From Hydractinia echinata (lineage: Eukaryota > Cnidaria > Hydrozoa > Anthoathecata > Hydractiniidae): a stretch of 64,000 nucleotides of DNA. Of the stretch, positions 1 to 11,200 are shown in pieces. Position 1 is the stretch's first letter. Each line of letters begins with the position of its first letter. The DNA lies in assembly GCA_030067915.1 (NCBI GenBank), contig JASGCC010000005.1:4322188-4386187 (forward strand), written 5' to 3'. A program made the position numbers and the translations under genes. The notes under the pieces were generated by a model. That model searched no databases and was not told where the DNA came from. It saw nothing but the letters and a program-made list of their open reading frames with translations.

Positions 1-2168
1 CCTCAAATATCACAATTATGCAAACTAATACTGCCGTAAATGTAAAAGACAATTAAAGATTTTCTGCCGGATTGCACAAATAAGCTTTCAGAAAAATTAC
101 ATTGTAAAGAGCGTTATATCATCACCAAAAACTCATTAATGTTATTTTGTTTCAAACACCTAGTGCTGATATTATGTCCAGTATAATATAATCTTGCCAA
201 TGCTTTTTGCCCTCATCGACCAGACCGTCCAAATTGCTGCATATATATATATTCAATGGTCTTCAATGGTACTTGGTGGACTTATATGGTAGATTTGTTT
301 GATAATGGTGCATAAACTCCTATACCAAGAGCAGAGGTTGCTATAATAATGCAAACGTTCAGATCTTCTTTTGCAACTTCAAGAAGAATTTGGTTGGTTT
401 TACATGGTCTTTGTTTGTGGTGTATGAAATTGCACAATAAAACAATTGCTAGATGTTATGTTTTTAATGTATATATATACTTGTCTTCTTAATATGTTAT
501 GTTTTATAACCTTAATCTGCAATATTTCTTCCTTGCCAACTTTTCTCTTTTTTCTGCGGTATACATTTTTTCTGTTTGGATTGACAGATTATTGATTCTT
601 ATTCCAAATATAATATGTTTCATTCTAGTCACTGTTTTTCCTGTTATCCGGTTGTTATAGATATTCTTAAGTATAAGTAAGTATAAGTATTGGTCATATA
701 GCTATATATATATATAAAGTACAAAACAGGTGTTGAAGCAGTAAGCCTCGTCAATAACACAAGCTTTGACATTTTTTGATAAATTTCTAATTTCATTAAA
801 TTTCTTTCTCTTTCACTCAAAATTTCCCCAATGACCATCCAATAGATGACTTCCAATGTTTACGTTTTTAAGGGATTCTTGAACATACCACTTACCGCCT
901 CCATTATTTTGCCTGTCGATTTGCGTAAGAGGTCTGGGGATTATAAACAACACGCGTCACGATGATGAAAGTCGTCTAGCTATACAAATGATGACAACAC
1001 ATCTTCTATTTTATTGTTAAGACAGAGATCCTCAAACAACATCTGTACAGCATTCTTCTCAAAGATTAAACCACGTAAAATGTATCAAGTCATTCCTACA
1101 TCTTCAAGAAAATTCACTTGATCTTTAATTATTGCATTGCTAACACTTGAAAAATTAAAGATTTTCCATATGCTTATGATAAAACTCCAATGACGTCCTT
1201 GTCCTCATACTATTGACTCTAAGCATTTGACTTGTTATGGTCAGGAAAATTTCGGCCCTCTAAAGATCTCTGAATTTTCTCCAATTAAGTGGTCCATCCT
1301 TTCATCTGTTATTTTTGCAGCTGGTGTAAATTATTCTATAATATTTATAAGTGCTGTAGTTTTTATGTATGATACACCACAAAATGACTAGAAAGTCACT
1401 AAGGGTTGTATCTATTCTGAAATTGTATGGTGTATGGCTAGGTACCTCTAGCTACAAAAACTCAGCAAAACACTTTACAAATTCACGCCACCAATAAAAC
1501 ACCATCTTTAATCGAAACGTCACGCATACATTACTTTTCTGTGCATGCTTAATTTTGGGCGAATTTCAGTCTGTTGTACCAGGGCCTCGTACGCGTTTCA
1601 TCCTCATATCAAAAAAACGCTACAGGCCCTGGGATCGAGGTTGTGGTGCCCGAGGTTTCGACGCCAGGCCTCCGGGCTCTTTATCGATAGCCGTATTCTA
1701 TCTGTTTATGCGCGAGAAAAATGTTTCGCTATATTTGTCCTTTGCATGTTTTTACAAAAAGCTTTGCTTAATTTAAAAATTTCCTGATACAAAAGTCGTG
1801 GGATTTTATTGCTACCGCGATGCAGTTTCTTAGTTTTAAAAACGTGGACGGACGTGCAATTGACATTGTGTTGTCTATTTCGTCAAAAAAAGCTTTAACT
1901 TTTCGCGTCTTTTAAAAGAAATCAACAAAAACTAACTTACGAAGAGAAGAACAATAAATTTTTAGATGTGAGATTTTTGTTTGCGGACTAATTTATGCTA
2001 CATCTTTTACTGTGATATAAACTTTAGCAAAGGTCTAAAGTTTATTAGTTCAATGAGACAACAGTCTCATTAAATCAATAATTTTATGTTCGTTTTTTAT
2101 TAAAAAATTCGTAAAGAGAATCAATAAAAAAATGATACCGCTTGCTTGCGCATTTTAAAGGCGCATAT
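1..2168. other. Intergenic, no gene seen
   Basis: AT-rich DNA left of the retrotransposon. The open frames here are short, show no recognisable domain and have no supporting splice pattern. The only structured piece is the foldback-type repeat near 1.6 kb, listed separately. Short (AT)n runs occur near 241, 470 and 700. Confidence 0.6.
1579..1645. repeat. Small foldback (MITE-like) element
   Basis: The block begins with accagggcc and ends with ggccctgg followed by gatcgaggttg, so its ends form a short inverted repeat. The right end ccctgggatcgaggttg (1628-1644) recurs exactly at 61785-61801, where it closes a 73-bp palindrome. A weaker relative lies at 61440-61504. This points to a dispersed family of very small non-autonomous elements. 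No coding capacity and no clear target-site duplication were seen. Confidence 0.55.
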
Positions 2169-2258
2169 TGTTGTGTTTGAGGTTATCGAGACATTAAGTT
2201 CAGTTGAAAATATATAGAGTAGCGTTCACACGTGTTTTTACTGCTTCTAAATACAACA
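2169..2258 (+). repeat. 5' LTR (90 bp)
   Basis: Starts tgttgtgtttgagg and ends aaatacaaca. It is repeated at 6463-6552 with no difference that I can find by eye. The short inverted ends tgttg/caaca are typical of retroviral-type LTRs. The length is close to the very short LTRs known in Mag-type elements. Confidence 0.93.
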
Positions 2259-5200
2259 ATGGCGACGAGTACCTTTTTACCAGATTTTCCTAAATTTTCT
2301 CTCGACGAAAGTGAAATGCACAGTGTTGGTATACGTTGGAAGAAATATGTTAGTAGATTTAATAACTTTATAACGGCAATGAACATCGAAGACCAAACAA
2401 GAAAGAGAGCTTTGTTATTACATTACGGAGGATTCGAATTACAAGATATTTTTGAAGTACTTGACAATACTGGAACTACGATCGAAGATTTAACTAATGC
2501 ATTTAGTCGATATTGTGAGCCGAAAACGAACGAATGTTTTGAAGTTTGGAATTTTCAAAAAACAATACAGAATGATGGCGAAACTTTACAATCTTATTAT
2601 GTACGACTTAAAACTATTGCTTCACGTTGTAATTTTGACAGTATCAACCAACAGATCAAAACACAGCTAATTTTAGGAACAACGTCAAACAAGCTTAGAA
2701 AATATTGCTTCAGTAATAAAGAAGCATCTCTACAGGACATTCTCACACGAGGTAAATTATACGAAGACGTGGAGCATCAATCTCAAGAAATTGAAGCTGG
2801 AGCCACAAACAATATAGGTGAAGCTTCACAAGCAGAGGAAGTTCAAGTTTTACGTAAACAAATCGCTGATCTACAAATGCAAGTCCACAAAAAAGAAATA
2901 CCAAGTAAGTCATGTTTTAACTGCGGAAATCCTTGGCCCCATGCAAAACAGTGCCCTGCTAAAAATCAAGTATGTCGATCGTGTGGAAAATTGAATCACT
3001 TCGCACGTGTATGTCGCTCATCTCGTAAACATAGTATGAACCCACCACCTTCTCGTTACCCCGTTCGTTTCGTTCAACCAGGCACCAAACAGTCGGTCGA
3101 CCCTTTGGCAGAAAATTGCTTCTCCGTAAATCGTGTCAACTCGCTTCATCCTAAGGACAAACTCAGGACATTCAAAACCAGCATCAAGGTATCCGGACAT
3201 TCTATTCCAGTTTTAATAGACACAGGTTGTAGTACAAACATATTAAATATAGAAACGTTTCAACGTTTACAAAAAACGAAACAACATAAGCTAAGAAAAT
3301 CGCAAGTGTGTTTAGTACCTTACGGATCGTCAACAGAAACTTCACAGCTGAAAGTATCGGGCGTGCTTCAGTGTCTCGCTGAGTCAAAACGGAAACTCAT
3401 TCTTGATGAGTTTTTTGTTCTTAACACAAAAGCACCGAATCTGATTGGCGGAAATCTCGCAATTGAATTAGGACTATTGAGCACAACGTTTCAAGAAATA
3501 GAAATAAACAACATAACGCCTACACCCATGCTGCATAGTGACGTCATAGCTAACTCTTCTGATCGTACAACTCACATTCCGGAGCGTCTCCATTCTCTTC
3601 TCACAGAATATAAAGCAGTTTTTAACGGGACAGGAAAGCTCAAAGATCAGCCAGTAAAATTACACATCGATGAAAGCGTTAAACCTGTCGCTCAAAAACC
3701 ACGACGTATCCCTTTTCACCTCCGTCAAAAAGTCGACAAAGAACTAGACAAACACAGAAAAGCCGATATAATCGAGGACGTCACTGACCAGCCGACACCC
3801 TGGGTTTCACCGATCGTTGTTGTACCAAAAAAAAATAATCCGGACGAAATTCGTATGTGTATAGACATGCGCCAAGCAAACAAAGCCATAAAGCGCACAC
3901 GTCATCCTGCGCCATCTATAGACGATCTGATTCACGACCTAAACGGCGCGAAATACTTTTGTAAACTCGACATGACCAGTGCCTTCTTGCAGCTTGAGTT
4001 GAGCCTGGTTCAAGATCAATAACAACATTTTCGATACACCAGGGTTTGCATCGATACAAACGGCTTAACTTTGGTACCTCATCGGCCTCTGAAGAGCTAC
4101 AAATAAAACTAGAGAATATTTTGAGAGACATCCCAGGCTGCAAGAATATAGCTGACGACATCATCCTCTTTGCCCAAAGTCTAAAAGAACTGGACACCAT
4201 CTTGGAAAAAGTCTTACAACGTTTCGGGACATACGGACTAACATTGAATCTTGAAAAATGTGAGTTCGATAAATCCTCAGTAGAATTTTTTGGCTTCATC
4301 TTTTCAGCCGCAGGAATAAGCCCAAGTCCAGAGAAAGTCAGAGCGATACAGCTGTTAGCACCACCGACCAATCCAACCGAAATGCGATCTTTCCTAGGAA
4401 TGACGAATTTCTTAGGTCGATTTATACCCCATTACGCTGACATAGCTACACCGCTGCGAAATCTCACCAAACAAGATACAACATGGTTCTGGAGACCAGT
4501 CGAGCAATCTGCGTTCAATCAACTGAAACAATCGCTGTCATCAAATACTGTTATGAGTTATTTCTCACCACAGAAGTCCACCACGATTGTAACTGATGCT
4601 GGTCCACATGGCATCAGTGCTATACTACTGCAACACACACCACAAACGGAAGACTATCGCGTTATAGCATACTCGAGCCGAGCATTATCAGATACAGAAT
4701 CTCGTTATAGCCAATTAGAAAAGGAATGTTTAGCAATTGTCCACGGATGTGAAAAATTCTCCATATATATACTTGGCTCAGACTTAAACCATTGGTATAA
4801 TTACTCAGTAATCCTAAGTCAACTTTACCTTTACGTATAGAACGATGGTGTTTACGCCTACAAGGGTTTAGCTTCAATATTCGTCACATCAATGGCTCTT
4901 TCAACCCGGCAGACTATTGTTCCCGACACACCGTTCCCGACAGTAATACAAACTCTACCAGAATCATCGAAGAATACGTAAATTTTACAACAAAGCATGC
5001 AGAACCGATAGCCATTACGCTAGACGAGATAAAAGTACACACGAAAAATGACCCGACCCTGCAATGTCTGAAAGAACTTATTCGCTCTACTAAATGGTAT
5101 TCAATAGACACAATATCCACAAAATATCCCAACTGTAACGTTAAAGAGCTTCACCTTTATAACAAAATACGCAACGAGTTCACTTGCAACAACGACGAAT

Positions 5201-6423
5201 CCTTGATACTTAGAGGAAATCGAATTGTAGCACCGACCAGTTTACGCCACAGAATGCTTAAACTAGCTCATGAAACACACCTTGGAATGACAAAAACGAA
5301 ATCCATATTGCGTGATAAAATTTATTTTCCGGATATTAACCAACAAGTCGAAACACTTTGCAAGAACTGTTCACTGTGTATCGCAAATTCAAGAATGAAC
5401 CCACCGCCACCACTGAAACCATCTCCCCTACCACCATCGCCGTGGCACACATTGAACATAGACTTTCTGGGACCCTTACCAAATCGCTCGCACTTACTGG
5501 TAGTAATAGACCAACGTACACGCTTTCCCGAAGTAGAAATCGTTGGCTCAACCGCTGCTTTACCGACTTTGGGAGCTCTCAGTAAAATTTTTGCAACGCA
5601 TGGACTCCCTCATAAAATCATTTCTGATAACGGCAGTCCATTTCACAGCAACGAATTTAAACGCTACATGCATGCTAAAGGAATAGATCATCACAGAATC
5701 ACACCGCTACATCCGAAAGCAAATTCAACTGCCGAAAATTTTATGCGCAACCTTAACAAAACCCTACGGATTGCTACAATAGAAGGGAAGCCTTGGAAAA
5801 TCGCACTGTATAATTTCCTGTTAAATTATCGCATATCGACACATTCAACAACCGGAGTCAGTCCAGCTGAAGCGCTATTTCAACGACAAGTTAGAGGAAA
5901 ATTGCCCAGTCTTAACAACCAACCGAACAGGGATGCCATCAAGGAGGCACCACACCGAGATGCACAACAAAAACTTAAAATGAAAAAGTATGTCGACGCC
6001 CGATTTCATGCTCGCCAACCAGCTATAAACAAAGGCGACTACGTGCTGGTAAAACAACCGAAACGCAACAAGCTTTCAAGCCCCTTTGATCCAAAACCAT
6101 ACTGTGTCACACGAGTTCAAGGTACAAAATTGACGGCAAGCCAACCGGGACATACTATCACACGCAACGTTCAACACTTTAAGTTCTTATCCAAGCTTAA
6201 ACTAACCAACTTTGATCAAGAGGGGGAGGAAGAGGACGATATTGATACTCCAGGAGAATACGAAACTACCACCAGACCTACGGAGTTATATGTACGAAAA
6301 TATCCTCAAAGAATTAGAAGAAGACCAGACTATTTTCATGAAAATGTACACCTGAACAACAGTAACGGATTTATTGTAAATCTATGTAAAAAAAAAGACA
6401 ATCTGCAAACTTGTTATGTTTAG
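2259..6423 (+). pseudogene. gag-pol polyprotein gene, broken in three places
   Basis: One polyprotein gene now spread over three frames. Frame 1 (from ATG 2259) holds Gag, two zinc knuckles at about 2913-3015 (CX2CX5HX3C then CX2CX4HX4C), a protease with IDTGCST near 3214, and the start of RT up to KLDMTSAF near 3963. RT then shifts frame near 3998 (a one-base loss fits). Frame 2 carries the RT core with IADDI, then RNase H (TDAGPHG, EKECLAI) up to about 4783. There the frame shifts again, a short stretch including a conserved acidic RNase H segment is missing, and a TAA stands at 4798. Frame 3 is open from 4801 to 6423: HHCC zinc region (about 5266-5375), DDE integrase core (IDFLG, SDNGSPF, AENFMRNL) and C-terminal tail. 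The upstream GTG at 2232 lies inside the LTR, so ATG 2259 is preferred. Confidence 0.92.
2260..2269 (+). other. Primer-binding site, probable tRNA-Ser
   Basis: tggcgacgag lies one base after the 5' LTR. It is complementary to a tRNA 3' end CTCGTCG-CCA, which fits the acceptor stem of animal serine tRNAs (5' GACGAG). The gag ATG at 2259-2261 overlaps this site, so the element has no separate 5' leader. tRNA identity is inferred from remembered acceptor stems. Confidence 0.65.
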
Positions 6424-6448
6424 TAAAGTGACAATGGACACATTGAAC

Positions 6449-6462
6449 TAAAGAGGGGGGAA
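6449..6462 (+). other. Polypurine tract
   Basis: aaagaggggggaa sits directly before the 3' LTR and 26 nt after the polyprotein stop. It is the expected plus-strand primer for a gypsy-type element and supports the LTR boundary at 6463. Confidence 0.8.
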
Positions 6463-6552
6463 TGTTGTGTTTGAGGTTATCGAGACATTAAGTTCAGTTG
6501 AAAATATATAGAGTAGCGTTCACACGTGTTTTTACTGCTTCTAAATACAACA
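6463..6552 (+). repeat. 3' LTR (90 bp)
   Basis: Same sequence as 2169-2258, preceded by the polypurine tract and followed by the target-site copy catat. An open frame on the minus strand across this LTR is incidental. Confidence 0.93.
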
Positions 6553-8121
6553 CATATTAAAAGGGTTAACCCTGCCAGGGTCGGGCATTGCCACCACCTA
6601 ATTTGAGTAGGCGTGCTTTCGCTAATAAATGACAGTTTCGTTAGGTTAACTAAAAATAGCGATTGAGCCATTAAAAAAGACAACGATAAAAAGGAAAACT
6701 TTATTCGTGAAAATATTTCCATTAATGTTTCCCAGCGCCTTCAGCGTAAAAATGTTAATAAAAAATTGTTATTTCCGTACAAAAATGTGACGAGACATAA
6801 GGGCGGGATTCATTACTGACGCCGCATTTAATATAATTGTACAATTACCACAAAATAAATATTATATTAGATGAAAAGTATACATAAACATTTTTAAAAA
6901 AATCATCGAACACCTGTCAGACGATCGTTTTAAACTATGGATCATAACATCATCACTTTTTTAGGTAGACACATTTGTTTTGAAATAAAATGATAACATC
7001 CTTGCGAAGTAAATATATCAAAAGTTTCTTTAGAGTTTGCTTCCATCAAGGTAAAATCTAAATCATAAAGCGTACGTCTGACAAATTGAATTCATTCAAT
7101 ACCTCCAGAATTCTCCAAATAGTATTTAAACTAATTCATTTTTTAACGGACAGTTTCATTTTCTGAAATTGCAGACATCTCGTTTTTAACAAACTGTCTG
7201 AAAAATAATGTAATTTTACAATAATTTTGCAACACGATGCTTCGTTGATAGATTGCGGTATTTATAATAAAAACTTTTGACAAATTGACAAGCATAAAAT
7301 AAAATTACGTTTATTAAATATAACATTAATAAAATCTATATTTAAAATTCACTTTTGCTGGTTCTAAAAGTCAACCTAAACGGCAATGCATGTTAGAACG
7401 CTTTCTTTTATCAATCCGCGGTGATGGCACTGCTCATATGATGCTCTCCATAAACACGTTTAGGTGAAGACGTGAAAAGCTACAATATATCTAAAATGCA
7501 CAACATGTCTACAAAATAAATACTAGTTTTATACATCAATATAAAAACATGCGAAAAGCATTTAGTCAAAAAAAATAAAAATTCCCTTCATAGTGGAAAA
7601 CGAATATATATAAACGAATATATTGTTATATACTTTTATAAATTAAATACTAGAATTATTACGTTGCCACAAAATAATTTCTTACGCAGTTATAAAATTG
7701 TAATGTTAATTCAGGACCAGATATCCTCTATATCTGATCCTGAATTAACATTACATTACCTAATAGGGGATTTAGAACCCTTCTGAAGTAACTGAACCCT
7801 TTAATAAAGTGTTGAACTATGCATCCCCCTCGAATAAAGTTCCCACAGCGTATAAATTAATTAGGTACTGGAAAATTAATATCTATATTGTATAGAATTT
7901 TGATTTTGCAATTTTTTAACAAGACCTCATTTGGTTTTCTTCTATCTAAAGTAAATTCAAACTAAATTATCAAAAAGAAAGAAAATACATCTCTAAACTA
8001 CATATTCAGCATATGTGAATCTCTGTCGAATTGTCCTAAATGTGAATGATGCTGATATCTAGAGTTCGAACATGTCCATCTAGCTACTTGATGCTGACAT
8101 TGAGAGTTCGAACATGTCCAT
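6553..8121. other. Region downstream of gene A, no gene seen
   Basis: AT-rich sequence between the retrotransposon and the stop codon of the minus-strand gene A, so its right part is probably the gene A 3' UTR. It contains the near-perfect hairpin at 7700-7754 and the left copy of a 42-bp duplication. A minus-strand AATAAA lies at about 7312-7317, roughly 800 nt after the stop; that it is the real poly(A) signal is uncertain. Confidence 0.5.
7700..7754. repeat. 25-bp stem, 5-nt loop inverted repeat
   Basis: Arm 1 (7700-7724) and arm 2 (7730-7754) pair at 24 of 25 positions around the loop cctct. It lies about 370-420 nt after the gene A stop, so it may be transcribed in that gene's 3' UTR. 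It could be a tiny foldback element, an RNA structure or a small-RNA precursor. The sequence shows only the symmetry. Confidence 0.8.
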
Positions 8122-8131
8122 CTAGCTACTT
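8048..8131. repeat. 42-bp tandem duplication over the gene A stop codon
   Basis: Two adjacent copies (8048-8089 and 8090-8131) of a unit starting gatgctga and containing gagttcgaacatgtccatct. The right copy includes the gene A stop codon (8122-8124 on the minus strand). The left copy lies in the presumed 3' UTR. The copies differ at a few positions. Confidence 0.8.
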
Positions 8132-8264
8132 ATACCAGCTGTACCGGATTTGGCTGTTTTGGCAACATAGATAATAATGGAGGTGATCAATATAACAGCA
8201 CCAACTGAAGCGATGACAATAGTTGCTACGACTGCATCTGTTAACTCATCGTCGTCATCTTCAT
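8122..8264 (-). CDS. Gene A last exon: TM helix and very short tail
   Basis: The exon begins with an acidic stretch (DEDDDE), then a hydrophobic helix of about 23 residues (AVVATIVIASVGAVILITSI is its core), then YVAKTAKSG and a stop TAG. The tail is about 12 residues with no obvious signalling motif, unlike the long glutamine-rich tail of gene B. The acceptor is TTTACAG at 8265-8271, phase 1, matching the donor of the FN3 exon 8624-8926. Confidence 0.85.
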
Positions 8265-11200
8265 CTGTAAAATATATAAATTAATAAATTACTCAGTCGT
8301 AAATTTCGCATCTAGCTTCTTTAAATTTGCATTAAAAATTGTTCAATAAAAAAAAAATTTAAGGAAAATGATAATTCATAAAACATTCGAAGTGCACTTA
8401 AAAACTATATTGGAGACATTTATCTATATCCGTATACGTCCTTTTGTCACGCAAAATGGTACCGCAAGTAGCGAGACACATGCAATGTGGTATAAAACGG
8501 ACGGATGAACCCGTGGAATTTTCCACGGGCCACCGACTAGTTCTGTAAAATTTTCTAGCACATTAAGTTAACTCAAAACGTTTTCTTAAACTGACAATAT
8601 GCGAAATGTTAAACTTCACTAACCTTGACGTTGCACTAGCGTAACTGTTTCTTTATAGTTGGTCGACTCTACTGCTTGTGCGCCTAATGCAGCAACTCTA
8701 ATGTCGTAAACGTTTCCTGGACTTAAACCAGTAATCACATGACTTGTTCCATTCACAACTACTGAGCTGCAATTGTTCAGTACACTTGCTAAACAATGGG
8801 TTACTTTATATTTCATGTCCTTTGTAGGAATTCCTACAGTCTGTTTCGAGTGCTTCCACTTAATATCAATTGCGGTGCCACTTTTATGCGATGTCGCTTT
8901 AACATCGACTGGTGGAGACGGACGTTCTAAATATTGCACATTTAAGATAATTACAAAAGAATTGGTTGAAACATTGTGACATCAGTGATACAACTCTACA
9001 AAGTTTTTTAATGACCCCTTTATTAAATGAAAGACTAAAAAAATTAGCTGACAAATGAAAAAAATTTTTTTTAAATGATACATTAATGAATATACATGCA
9101 ATTAATATGCAGCAACAGTAGGTACTTAACCTGTTAGGTCAATTTTTATTCGGTGTGTGAGACAAATGATCTGATAACAATAATAATAATAAATAAGAAG
9201 ATACTTACCTATGACGGCGCTTGTGTTAAACATACCAAACAGGCTTCCACCAACTAAGCCATTCACCCCACTTGATGTCAAAGTATAGGAATATGTACTG
9301 TTTTTATTCAGGCTTCCAATTTGGTAGGCAAAACTACGAATGCTCGAGAAGGTTCTGCATTGAGACGTAGCTGTGCATATATGTAATTGGTAAGAGATTT
9401 GGTCAGGGGAACTAACACCTAGCTTCTTTGGTGGCTGCCAAGTGAAGGAAACATTTGTTGTTTCCCATCCAGGAACGGTTTTCACTCTTAAGTTTCTCGG
9501 TGCAGAAGGTGCATCTAGAAAAAAATAACTTTGTCATATAGGACAGGAATAATTTGTATCTTCTCAACACAATTATTATTGTTGATATATTATTTTTAAT
9601 TTTATTTTCACTCTCGGTACTAATTCTTAGTTCCACCAGGTTATGAGCTGTTTTCAATACAAATTAATGTAGATAGAAAGACTTATACCTTCCTTCGGTA
9701 GAGTAAAAAAAAGTCCTGATGCAGAACCACCAGGACTCCCATTACTTTTGACGCTTGTCAGCGTATAGTTATATTTGCTTCCAGCTAATAGGTCACCAAG
9801 ATCTGCACTCATAGCAGTTATATGGTTAAATAGACGACATGTTTCTGTAAGTACATGGCACACTGAAAGTCTATAGGTGATAATTCTGTTGTTTCCACGA
9901 ATTACAGGAGCTCTCCAAGTGACTGTAGCATTGTGCTGTATCCAGCCAAGCACAGGCAAAACAAAGACAGATGTGGGTGCTGATAAAGGACCTAAATATG
10001 TTTTGCACAATATATAAAACCTATATTAAGTTCCGTAAATATAGTTTTACAATTGTTTATACAAAGGTTTGTACCTATTTCTTCTGTTGTTGCTTCTATC
10101 ACGTTTGCCTCACTTTCACCGCCAGTTGAGAACGCATACAACCTTAATGTATACTTTTCTTGTTGCATCAAATTGCTAATCAGCATTACCGGTGCATTTT
10201 GATCACCATAAGTGAAATGTTTTTCTTCCCTTACGTATACTGACAAAGCAGTGTATACTTTCACGACATAATATTCTGTACGACTGTTATCAACTGAGTT
10301 GTTGTATAAGTCCCAGGTTACAAAAAGGTAATCCCATGACATATTTTGTACGCGAAAGTTCATTGGTTGAGGTACAGGATCTAGAAACAAGGAACACAAC
10401 ACTGCAGCAAACGCAAATAGGTTATATGGAAACAACGCACGCGGAAAGTCAGAAATATAAAAACAACAAGAACAACAAGTACGGCTTAGAAACCTCTGAC
10501 GACAAGTAACTACTCACTTCCTGTCTTTGGCATTTGAAACTGCCCAACATAAGGCTCTCCTTGTACTCCACTGGTAGTAACAGCTCTCAAGTTATATGTA
10601 TAATTATAAGCGGCTAATAAGCCACCAAGCATGACACTTCTTTTGTTGATCACATTGTGGTCTTCACACATAAACCAGCACAATCTGATTAAATATGTAA
10701 TGTCATCAACCGCGTTGTTTCCAAGCACGGCTGGTGCATCCCAATGAAAAGTTGCGTTCGTTCGTTCCCATCCAAAAACAGACTGAACAGATACATTTCT
10801 TGGCATTGATGGTAGGCCTAAATAGAAGTTAAACTAATAATACAAAGTCGCATAACATAATACCGTGTTCATGAATCACGTAGCTTTAGATTACTTAGGC
10901 TTTTTGCCTAGTTTTGATATACTTAAAACGTTAATACCTTATATTTCTATCTATATGTAATTCCTTTCTTTAGGGTCAAATAAATTCGTTTATTGAGTGC
11001 GCAATCACCTTTAAAATTATATGTAATTACTTACTGTAAGTCGTAGCTATTATGTCTGTCCAGTGACTTGGCCCGCCGTTTGAAGTAGACCTTAATCTGA
11101 TCAGGTATTCCACATTCTCTCTTAAACCAGTGATTTTAAAAGATGTTTCGTTTTTGCTAATCATAGCAAAAGAACGATTTCCTACTTTTACTTCATAAGA

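Larger units (their letters stand above)
2169..6552 (+). mobile_element. Ty3/gypsy LTR retrotransposon, Mag-like, full length but defective
   Basis: A complete 4384-bp element: 90-bp LTRs at both ends, both starting TG and ending CA, flanked by the 5-bp target-site duplication catat (2164-2168 and 6553-6557). Order inside is LTR, primer-binding site, gag with two zinc knuckles, protease (DTG), reverse transcriptase, RNase H, integrase, polypurine tract, LTR. Protease-RT-RNaseH-integrase order is the Ty3/gypsy order. Very short LTRs, a tRNA-Ser-type primer site and one fused gag-pol frame fit the Mag clade as I know it, so clade assignment is inference. The LTRs read as identical, suggesting recent insertion, yet the coding region carries at least three lesions, so it cannot make its own polyprotein. 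No envelope-like gene is present. Confidence 0.93.

Noticed and set aside
2232..2258. Upstream GTG start for the gag frame
   Set aside because: It lies inside the 5' LTR, and a non-ATG start is unlikely in an animal element; the ATG at 2259 directly after the LTR is better.
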